This document shows positions 33,401 to 45,400 of a stretch of DNA of 64,000 bases, in pieces. A program made the translations under genes and the position numbers. Origin of the DNA: Owenia fusiformis (Eukaryota; Annelida; Polychaeta; Sabellida; Oweniidae). Location of the stretch: the NCBI GenBank assembly GCA_903813345.2, contig CAIIXF020000011.1, positions 30,620,166 to 30,684,165 of the forward strand, read 5' to 3'. The notes under the pieces are model-generated. The model saw only the letters and a program-made list of their open reading frames with translations. It had not been told where the DNA came from and searched no databases. Position 1 is the stretch's first letter. Every line of letters begins with the position of its first letter.

Positions 33401-36400
33401 AAATATAATACTTCCTATTCCTATTCCTATCCTATTGGATTCATTTTGACAACAGACACATTTCAAAATAAATTGTCAAATTTAGACCCATATTTTCTGG
33501 ACTCGGATTGACTGCATAATGCAGACTGAGTATGAGGATGAAATAGGTTAAACGTGTCATGAGAAGATACTAAAAATACGAGTGATTTGCCTTAATCCTC
33601 AATCATATGATCAGATGTAATTCATGTTTAGAATTGGCTGAATGTAAAATTAGCTCAAATAAGTCATTTTCTGAGATTATAAATAGGAAAAATATCATGT
33701 AAAAGTTTGTCATGATACATTACTCACAGTTACATTAGACAATGATACCATAGAAGATAAACATTTGCAGAAGGAAAATGGATACACAGGCTTGTAAAAA
33801 AATGAAGGTAAAAATGTAAAAAGATAAAGTATATAGAGATGTTTTATGAGAATTTATGAATGTATGTATTGAATACAAGTCTACTAAAATTGTTCTTTTC
33901 ATCTTAAAAGGAATTTTATTATCATACTTAGTTTTACCTGGTAGAGCAGTATTCATGTTCTCTTCTGTATGATTCATTCCTCTTATGTTATTGCTAAATA
34001 TTTTTCAAATAAAGAAAATTTTAGGATATCACATACATGTAGTTACTTGTAAATGATAAAGCACAGTAAAGAACATGAGAGACAAATTAAAATTAAGTAA
34101 AAATTGACTTTCCATAGCATATCAAAATAATGATGATAACAGGTTTAAACATAATTATGAAATGAATAAGATTGTTCAAAATGTGGCAATACATGCTTTG
34201 CTATATGTGAATCATATCGAAAGGAATCCATAATTCATTTTGATAGCATTCCAGGTAACTAAAACTGGGATAAAAATACTGAGATTGCTCAAGACAGGTG
34301 CTCACACATACAAGTTTTACTGTATCACATAAAATCTATCTTGCCACTCATCCCTATTTTTATTTGTATGTGTGTCGTGACTTGTGACACTTGGTTATTT
34401 TTAAACAAAAACACTATTGTGTTAGTTTGAATATTAAAAACACTGCTGGCTAAAAAAAAATCGTGAATCATTTTTTTATATTTATTTTACTTCCTGATAC
34501 TTAACATATTATGTGATATCTGAATGCTGATTATTTTGGGCATAATTTGTTGACACATTATGACACTGAGGGGACCATTGTCTGTCAAGCATTGAATGCT
34601 ACTTAGCCTCAGACTGTGTAATAGGGAATTTAAATGCAGTCGGCACCAGCAGTGAACAGAAAACATATTTATGATATATATGAAAGATAGAAATGTTGCT
34701 GTCGGCTACCAGATTAGCCTACTATTTCATGACCAACTCTATTAAATATGAATGAAATAGTGGCAGGTACTATTCATATGAGTTGAGTTGCCCATAAAAT
34801 AGAAGTTGCATTCGCGAATACAAGCTTAATCTCAGTATCATGTCCAAGGTCACTGTTTATAGCATGTGTAAGGATTTAAATCTAACATATTAATTTTAGT
34901 TAGATATGTACATATTTGATATTGGTAAACATATACCAAGATAAATACATTGATTTAAATCTGTAAGTGGTCTGCTTATGAAGTAATACATTTTTATATA
35001 CAAAACCCATGTTAGCATAGAGTTAAAGTCAATGGGAGAACATGTATTCACTAAATTAGTAGAGATATGTGATACAGATCACAGCTATATATAAGGGTGC
35101 TATAATAGAAGACTATTGTGTCCCATAGGAAGTTATTGAAGAATAAACACAATTACTGCATTGACATTATGAGTAATCATCAATATATCAGTAAGGTCAA
35201 AATGAACTACAGTGTACTATATGGTTATCTTTATTCATTATTTTAAAGAGAAAAATGTTACAATTGCCCAATCATTGTATTTATCTTTCAATCTTTCAAT
35301 TGCAGCATCAATCAAAAATATCAAGTTTTTCCACCACCCAGGAAAAATGGAAATAACCCTGGTATTTTCAGTTACAATGATAAAACAATTTGTAGATAAA
35401 TAATTCATTTTAATTCCAGGAAGTAGTTGCTAAGCCCAGTCCTCCACCAGCTCAACCTGATAAGAAACCAAGGGCAGAGTCGAAAAAGGAGACCCAGGGG
35501 AAGAACATAGCACAACTGAAACACCAAATCAATGTAAAGGGACCAATGCATTTTGGAGCTCCAATGCCTGTTAAGAAACGTGGTATGCTGATCTTCAGAT
35601 ATATCTGTTTAAACATGGAAATGTTATTTTTTCCAATTTCATTGATATTTTCATGAACCATTGCATTTGTATGGTTTATGAACCAATGCAATTGCATTTT
35701 GTATTAGCTTATAAACCAATTTGCATTTGTACTAGTGTATAAACCAATGCATTTACACTACGTTAAGTCCACAGTCCAGTTCCAGACAAGGAGAGACTAG
35801 AATATGGTTTTCAAATAATAAATAAAAGATAAGAGCATATTTGCTTATTTTCTTGCTAATCACAAGTGTACATCTTCAAAGTATCCTATAATTAGTATTT
35901 ATTTCTAGTTTTTATGCCAGCACCACAAGTTGTGACATAGTCTCCAACTTTTTGTGAATATACTGGTCAGTGTCCGGCAGTTGGTTTTCAGTATCTGTAA
36001 CAAATGGCAGGTAGTGAAATTATGCATGTTAATGTTTTGTCCATTTCTTGTTTTCTAATGCAGAATCCAGCCAGCACAAAAAGAATAAAAAGGCAAAGGT
36101 GACCTTTAGCTACACTCCTGAAAACGATGATGAGATAAAACTTGAACCTGGAGAAATTATAGAAATTTTAAAACAAGTAAGATTCAAAATTTTGAAAACA
36201 TTTACAGTAAATTGATTAATTTTCTTGTTGCTACAATCAGATTAGTTGATTTGTTACAATTCAGACCTGAATTATTACACAAGACACATTTTATCAATAC
36301 GTATAATACTACATGAGTGTAATATATCATATCTAATACACTCCTTGAGATTATTTGCACAGCTAGCTGGTGTCAATAGAGTTATATCATGTTATGTCAT

Positions 36401-39400
36401 CTATGTACTATTAGTATTACAGTAAAATCTGTCTTATCTTCTATACATTGAGATTTTGAGACTATAATGGAAATTCCACAAAACACATATAGTAAAACCT
36501 GTCTTAGTGAACATCTCTCTCTAGTGAACACCTGTCTCTAGTAGGCACCCTTCCTCGCCTAAATATTCTACTGTTCTGACTTCTGTATGAATTACCCTCT
36601 CTGTAGTGAACACCTACCAACACTGAATGTTTTTCTTGGCAAAAATGTTCAATGTACATAGGTTTTACTGTACATGTTAATAGAGAATTGGCCCCTTTTC
36701 AATTATATGAGATAGCATCTGTAGATTATACTGAGTGAAAAATCTAACCCCTGGTGATCTAAAATATTGTCATTTTCTACTTACAGTAAAACCTGTCTTA
36801 GTAAACACCTCTCTCTCCATAGTGGACACCTGTGTTTAAAGAACACCACTTCAAGACACATTTAACATTGGCTCCTGTATAAAATCCCCTTGAAGTGAAC
36901 ACCTACCTACAGTGAACACTTGTTGCTCTGTAGGTGTTCACTATATACAGGTTTTACTTTAATGTTATTGCATATCAAAATAATAACAAATATTGAAACA
37001 GTAAGAAATGTGTTGGGCTTAAAATGAGTGGATGCTTTATTATACTAAGTAAACGTAAAATAACAAGAACATAAACACTTTTATAAAAACCGCCCTTTAA
37101 ACGTTTGTACAATATATGTCGAATGAATTAATGAAGTACATGTACAGGGTGGGTGGGCATGGAAAAATTTTGTTCACTATGCCCCGCCTCTGACGGCTAT
37201 TTCAAAAACTAGCAATATGTATGATGCGACATCTATCTCAAACATTACATTACATTAAAGTCAATTTGCAAGCAAATAACCATTAATGTTATTGCATATC
37301 AAAATAATAACAAATATTGAAACAGTAAGAAATGTGTTGGGCTTAAAATGAGCGGATGCTTTATTATACTAAGTAAACGTAAAATAACAAGAACATAAAC
37401 ACTTTTATAAAAACCGCCCAAAGATCGCCCAACAATTACTTACTTACTTACTACCACATCTCAATAATATTATACCCTTTAATATCAACATTCAGTTAAT
37501 TTAGCTGATAACTTGCTCAAGTAGTCGACTGACGTACGCACATAACGTTGATAACATTGGCTAGACCACCTCCCCATGGCTTTTATCTCCCAGTCTTTCA
37601 GACCAACGTTGCCACCTGAAGTTGCTCCGCCAATTCTAAACGAATGGCCCGAGTACTTACTCGAGTCATACCCTAACATAGCCATGGATATTTTCACGTG
37701 ATCTATGAAACAAGATCTGTTTAATGAACACCCATTAGTGAGCACAAACAAAGATTCATTATTATCACTTCTATGTTCTAAGTATTTTTCTGTCAAACAA
37801 ACTGCGCAAAGCTGTTTTTGTGTACATCCTATCACTACATCTGAACCTTTACCTATTGAATCAGTTTTTGAGATACTCAGTTTAACTATCATATGTTTGT
37901 CAACTTTATCTTCTGCCTTTATTATTGTAAAATTTTGTTCACTATGCCCCGCCTCTGACGGCTATTTCAAAAACTAGCAATATGTATGATGCGACATCTA
38001 TCTCAAACATTACATTACATTAAAGTCAATTTGCAAGCAAATAACCAGTATTTTGCTTTATACCATATTTAGGGATGTTCATGTACATGTATATTTGGTT
38101 CCTTTTGGGATTATTGCATGAAAACTTTTTATAATTTCTCACATAAGATAAACAGAGTTGAATGATTGTTTCTATTTTGCTTTTTACATCAAGATTAAAA
38201 GGAAGATTCATTTGCTTTCATTTCTGATCTGAATTATTCCAGGAGGGCTGGTGGGAAGGGATATCAACTGAAGGCAAGCAAGGTGTCTTCCCATCAAGTT
38301 TTGTATTATTGATCCGAATTATTCTAGGAGGAGGAAGGATGGTGGGAAGGGATATCAACTGAGGGCAAGCAAGGTGTCTTCCCATCAAGTTTTGTATTAT
38401 TGATCTGAATTATTCCAGGAGGAGGAAGGATGGTGGGAAGGGATATCAACTGAGGGCAAGCAAGGTGTCTTCCCATCAAGTTTTGTATTATTGATCTGAA
38501 TTATTCCAGGAGGGCTGGTGGGAAGGGATATCAACTGATGGCAAGCAAGGTGTCTTCCCATCAAGTTTTGTATTATTGATCTGAATTATTCTAGGAGGAG
38601 GAAGGATGGTGGGAAGGGATATCAACTGAGGGCAAGCAAGGTGTCTTCCCATCAAACTTTGTAGAGATAATTGAGGAAGAGGTGGAAGAAGAATCTCCTG
38701 TGACCTCCACTTCACCCAGTAAGTTTAAATTTTAGGTTAATTTAAGTTGATTTATTCATAACCCCCCTCCCCCTCTCCCCATCTCAAATGTTATGTTTTT
38801 CTCATATAACTAAGAGTCAAACATCTCTACCCCATTAAAATACAAACATCTATCACAACATTATATTACAAACTTGTATTGTTTATAAACAACAATATTG
38901 TTAAGACAGCCTTGCTAGCTTGCAACCATTCAGCCTATTGTCTTCAAATTGTTCTGTTACACAAACATCACCCCTCTTCAAGTTTTCTGTTAACACAGAC
39001 ACTGAACCTCCTTCCTTTGCTGTTAAGACACCTACCACTCCTTGAAGGTATTCTGAAGTATTTCTTTTCACTTTCAAGGATAAAACAGAATTTAAAGCAA
39101 AGTTTATTCTAAAGATTCAGGATGTAAGAACTGTATAAATCGATTGCAACTTAATATGTTTATCTCTAATATATTGCACTGCAGGAAGGAAATATAACAG
39201 GGAAGAGAAAACATAGATAAAGTAGGCCTTCTATTTCAAGTTCCTTGACATAATAGTTAAATGCTTTTGACATTCAACTTATTGTGTATTTCCAAATTGA
39301 TAAAATTGCTTCAAAACAATAGCACTGTCTCTCAACCCTTAAACAGTTTGGCTATGGAGAATGATGCCAATAGTTAGGGGGGCCCCATGATCTCAGAAAC

Positions 39401-42400
39401 GATCAATCATAGGAGGGTGTATTAGGTATAATTGGAAAAATTATTCAATTCCCAGTATTTTGAGCTTACTCATAACTACCGTTTCAAGTCAAAACTACTG
39501 ACAATTTGGGTATTTCAGTAACTTTGGCAAGCTCTAAATTTCCTCCTAGGGGGGGTTAGGGTCACATTTTCTTCACTTAAACATGCCTAATACAATTTTA
39601 AGAAAAGCCTGAAAATTTTAAATCAAAAGACAAACTACAACATAAGTTAGGGGGAGGGGGGGGGGCAGAACGGCAGAATTGCTTTGAAATTCCACTATTG
39701 TATACTAGTAATGACATTTGTCACATATGCCTCAAATGCCAGTGAAAAAATCTACAAACCACTATAAACAATATAAACCTCTTTATAAATAAATCACTAT
39801 AAGAAAGATATTTCCTATGTAATTGCAGCTCCCGATTCCAGTGAAGAGATCAAAGGGAAGCCTGTTAAGGGCATAGGGTTTGGCAACATCTTCAGTGGAG
39901 GTCAAGTAAAACTACGTAGTGCTGGCAATAAGGAAACCAAGGAAAAAGCCAAGGAAGTAAAAGTATGTAACTTTTCATCACAATATGAACATGTAGACTA
40001 ATGTAGAACATGATTGACTTCTAATCTCCTCAGTTGAGCAACATTCAAATAGATTGACAAGCATATAAGTTGAGCATTTTTGCCGTTACTTTTTTACAGT
40101 GTGGACAAATTGTCCTAAGATTGCTTATTTCAGCAGTGCATTGACTACAGCATTTGGATCAATGGTTTGAACTGTTTACCGAAAGTGTGCAAACAAATTT
40201 TACCAATTAATTCCTATTTCCCTTACTGTAATGTCTTTTTATGTCACCACCAAGAAGTTGTGACATTTTGTTATAGTCACCAATCACCATTTTTTGTGAC
40301 TGACATTTGGTGTTTGGTGTTTGAAGTCCACCCGTTATGGCTCAGTTGCAGAGTCAAGGTTACCAATATCGCTTGGCCCCGGGTTCGATTCCCGGTTCAG
40401 ACAAGTTTGTTTGTGCGTTATGTAATTCTGGGTGTTTGACTGAGTGGTTCACGACTCGTATAAAAGGCTGTGGTGTGTACCTGTATGTCTGTGTACCTGT
40501 GCACACAAAAGAACACAGGGCTCCTCCAAGGAGGGGTTTCTGAATCTGTCTTCAAGTGTAAAATACATAAAATATGGAATATACCAATGAGGTATTGCTC
40601 GCCAAATATGGCGGTAACCAAGATATAATAATAATTACTGTCAGCATTTAGCGTGCAACACCTGTAGCTTCACAAGTGGTTAAACTTTGTTATTATAACT
40701 TTGTGATAACGATTTGTCATGTTAATGTCATTATTTTATTTAGACCCCTGCTCAAACACCAAAGAAAACAGTCCCCCCAATGCCAGAGGACCCTCCTCCC
40801 CAGATGCCACATAAAGACAACAAACCTGGTAAGAATATTCTCCTTTTTGTGAAAATCTAGTCTCTTTAGGGAACTGATTTGCGTCTTCAATAAAATCATG
40901 ATCGCTTTTGTTTTCAAGAGTAGGTTGGTGTTTTAGTTATGTAGAATGAAAGCAAAATTTTGGAGAAGATCTACAGCCAGTCTCTTTGCTTTCTCACTTT
41001 TTTTGTACATATTTCATAGTCTATCAAACTGTGAACAATTCCAGTAAATCATGCCAGATGCTAGGAATGTTGAAATTGGTACAGTTGTACTGCAAAAGTG
41101 GATTTACATATTTCAAGTTTTTTAAAGTCATAGGATTTCGTTGGGAAATGTTGAACCTTGAAACTATGGCATCAGGAATGCAGCCAATTTGCTATGCTTT
41201 CTTTCAACAAGCAAAAAACATCATAACTGGAAACCTATTGAGAATGAAATTATTTTGATGCATATTAACTCCAGAAGTTTCTCAGAGACTATTTGTTAAA
41301 CTGATGAAAAGTAAAACAAGTAACAAGAATGATTAGATAGGGTGTTTGGTGTTGTTCTTAAATCATTACTTCATTATTCTGTAGTTGTAGTGCTTTATAC
41401 CTTTTAACATGCATGTTCTTAATTTTCTTACAACTTTCATAATTTCTCAGAACGACTTTACACATTTTCTATATATCTTGAATATAGGGATCTGGAATTT
41501 ATATCTAGATAATGAACATTTTCTTATAACTTTTGTAATTTCTGAGAACGATTTTACACATTTTTAATTATCGGGGATCTGGAATTTATATCGTGATAAT
41601 GAACATTTCTTTTCGAGGGGATTTTGTTAAGAAATAAGTTCACTCCTCAACTATTGGGGTAGTTGGCCAACACTCATATGTTTTGTAGAAATTAAACTGT
41701 TATGTGTAATTCCTCCAAATTTAACAACATGAGTTTGAAGATCATCTACGTGAAATATGAATCTGATGTCAAATGAATTTTTATGAGAATGAACACTTTT
41801 TAGGACAACCGTCATATGAGAAATTATAAGAAAATATGAGGAATTATGAAACTTATAAAGGGTGATTCAGATTGTGGTTCAAGATTATATGATGATACTG
41901 GAATGAAGATTCTAGTATGATTAATCATGTGCCATGATTTGTGTAAGAGGTCATGTTATGGTATCAATGTTTCATTATATCCTCAACTCAACAACATATA
42001 TGGAAGATCAAAATGCAGTATTATTTAGATACTCCAAATTCTAAAATTCTGCATGTTCCAAACATATTTTCAATTAAAAACCTCCAAAACAATATCTGTT
42101 TTAAATTAAGTTACATTGATATTATGATATCATCCCTTACAGCCCTAAATCTTAACTAGCTTAATCCTATCTTGAATTCCTCCTCTCTCCTCCTCTAGCA
42201 TGTATCTCCCCAGACCCTGTACAGATAACTCGCAAAGTCTACACAGAGCCCCACGCTTGTACCTCTACACCTATCTACCAACAGCACTCAGGAGATCACC
42301 TTTATACTGACTCTAAAACTCATGTACTCTATCAGTGCTCCATAGGAGAGCACAGTCCTTACATTGACTCTAAAAAACAGGAACGTTTTAACTCATATGT

Positions 42401-45400
42401 GTATGCTTCATATCCTGAGGCTGGGGACTCTACTATAAAACATGAGGACTCTACTGACAGTGATCAGTTAGAAGATGATGTATTTTACGAGCCTGGTGAA
42501 CTTGAGAAACTGACAAATAGTATATTCAATGAGCTTAAACAGTTAGGTCAGGGTGATCTTGGTCAATTTCAAATACCTGATATTATTGTTACCAATGTAG
42601 ATGGTGTAATTGGAGGTGGTCATTGTATGAATATTGAGTATATTAAATCTGATCATGCTGATAAGATTTTCCATGGTTTTCAAAGTCCACATTTCGACAA
42701 CCTTTGTGTGCCCATTGATTCAGATGGTCCCTATGCTAAAAGACCCAAAATGCAAAATATTGAAGTTATGAGGGGTCCCCCTATGCAATTTACCAGTTCA
42801 TCTGGTTTTCTTCAACAAGGGACTTCGGCTGGTTATATCTCCCCTGGTGAGAATGGGCCAGCATATTCATCATTGAGCAGCTCCGATTCAGCATCACCAG
42901 GGACTGTAATCTCAATTCAGGATAACAGCCCAAGGAAACGCTCTCGTTTATTTATGTCACCAGATACTGAACAAGCCATAAAACTTGAGGAGGAAGCTCG
43001 TATCAGTCCCTTAGGTGATGTCAGACAGACTCCACCACCCAAAATGACATTCAGAAAGAAGCGCTCAACTAGTATCAAATATGTAGGTACTAAGGCCAAG
43101 GATGCTCGATCAAGCACTCCAGATAAGCGAGAATCAAGAAGTCATGATAAAAGCTCAATGAATGAACCAGAAGTAAGTCCTATTGCATTCACAGCTGTTC
43201 CAGATGGTTCACAACTTGAACAAAAATATGGGAGAAAAAAGAAACGAAGATTTAGGAGTTCTTGGTCTGCCTCAAAGTTTGTGGAGAGATTTAGAATCAA
43301 AACACAAACAAAAAGTGCCCCTAGCCTTATTTTGCCTGAGGAAAAGCCAACATCAACCTGCAAGTATCAAAGCCCAGAGGAGAATAGTCAGACATCACTT
43401 CAACCAGCATTGGATGTTCCTATTGCTTGTAAAAACTCCTCTACTCAATCGACAGGGAGTCATAAGAAACTGGTCACATTCAACAATAGATCTGGAGCTT
43501 CTGATAATATAAATCAACAGAATGATGTTCCTGAAATTGGTGACGAGTTTGATGATTTGGACTTTGTTAAGGCTCCTAGTAGAAAGACCAGATTAAGACC
43601 ATTCAGAAGATCTAAGCTCTTACACCCCCAAGAGCTGACTGATAGTGTTCTACTGGCCAAGAAGCGACTTTCACAGTCTCCTATTAGGCCAGATCATTCT
43701 ATAGAAGCAACTGAAGGTTTGACAGTAGAGTATATCAACAACATCGAGGAGGAACAACCAAAGGAGGATGAAAATGAGGATATGACTGTTGTTGAAGGTA
43801 ATGTAGATGTTGATGATAAGGAACAGAATGAGCCAATTGAACAACTGTTGAGACCTGAGTCAAGTATGTCCATCTCATCAAGGATTATTTCCTTCCTTTC
43901 TCACCCATTGGGAAGGTCATTAAGAGTTGGAGCTGGGGAAAGACCAGTGACAAGAAAACGTTCATTCTTAGAAAGAGCCTTCAGAAGACCTACAGCAAAA
44001 ACACAAGATGATACTCCTTGGGTTAAAGAAGAATGGAAAAATGGAATACAAGGTTTTACTATCAATATGGATCTGGTGAAAAAGCACACACCATCAGCTG
44101 CATCCTTTCATTCTACAACTGAAGACTTAACCCAACCAGAATCAACTATTGATGAACAAGAAGACACTATTGCCAACACTCCAGTTGCTCCGAGTGAGAC
44201 CAAGGTTGACTATGCTGACCAATCCACCATGTTACATTCCTATGTCTCTGATAACACTCCACATGGTACCAACAATAACACTCCCGCATCTGTCATATAT
44301 CCAAGACCAACAGATTTCAAAGAGGGCTTAGAACGAGAAACACGATTTACAAATGCCATGAGAGCAAAATCTGCGGATGATCCAATCCCAACAAGTCAGA
44401 AAGCAGATACAATTTCTAAGCTTTACAGAGACAAGCCATCATATGAGTCAAGAAGGCGGCTTCTTGAAGCTAGGAAAGAGTTCTTTAGCCCAATGATAAC
44501 CCCGGTTCCTACCCCTGTCAAAGAGGAATTCCAGCGAGAAACTGTATCCTTAGATAGAACATCAGCATCATTCAAGAAGGTCTTAGATTATATTAACACA
44601 CAAAAACCTACATGCGAAGATGAGAAGGACTTGACCCCAGTTAATAAAGCTCTTAAACATACTGATCCATTACAGATACCTCTCAATGCACCAGCAAGGC
44701 CCATAATGTCTGATGATGACTTCAAAAAGTATGAACGGGCATTTAAGAATGATGATACCATGTTAAGTGACAGGTCAAACAAATCAAATGCCTCCAAAAA
44801 ACGATACAGTGGAGTGGATATGTTGATTCCAAGTGACGAGGAAGATGGATTTTTGTCTGCACGTCAACCTACTGCAGAAGCTGAATCTCTCCCACCACAG
44901 GTAGAATCGGCAATGCAGGTTAATCTGAGGAAAAGGAAATCATTAAGAGATGTTCTTAAAAAATGGACACCACGTAAGCTGAGGAAACGATTACATAGAA
45001 ACAAGAAACAGCCAGCTGCCTTAATGGAAGTTCAAAACATCAAGAGTTCACCTGCTGTAGCCCCACAGGGATTTGTATCACCAGATGAATCCAAATCACC
45101 TCTGAAAGAAATCCAAGTGATGTCAGTACAGGTAGAAAGCCTCCCCCAGGGCTCATCTGCCCATTCTTCCGCCAACAGTTTCAGAGATACCAGATTCAGG
45201 TGTAGGAATCCGAGTGGCAAGGAAAGTATTGATGGATATGATTATGTTGACAGTGCTCAGAAACAAGAAAGTGAATCTCTAACCAATTATCTGAGTTACG
45301 ATGAACATAGTACTGGTGGTGGAAGTGGCGTTGGTGGAACAATCCAGGGAAAATTCAGGCATAAAAGTGGAGGAAGTGATAAATATACACCAAATGCAGC

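Larger units (their letters stand above)
36784..38048. mobile_element. pogo-like MITE copy 2, split by a tyrosine-recombinase element
   Basis: Left end CAGTAAAACCTGTCTTAGT at 36784 and right end ...CAGGTTTTACT at 36958. The last G of the TIR and the TA duplicate are found at 38048-38050, on the far side of a 1,089 bp insertion (36959-38047). Left TA is 36782-36783. Removing the insertion leaves a MITE of about 176 bp, like its sister copies. Confidence 0.8.

Noticed and set aside
38243-38594. Copies 1-4 of the SH3B half-exon as additional functional coding exons
   Set aside because: They lack splice donors and run into stops or the next acceptor. Counting them as extra SH3 domains is not supported, though acceptor competition remains possible.
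39640-39666. G-rich runs (also near 49675 and 50105)
   Set aside because: Simple homopolymer tracts. G-quadruplex potential cannot be distinguished from ordinary low complexity here.
40330-40405. A functional tRNA gene
   Set aside because: A and B boxes are present, but the flanks do not form an acceptor stem. A non-tRNA body and A-rich end follow, as in a SINE.
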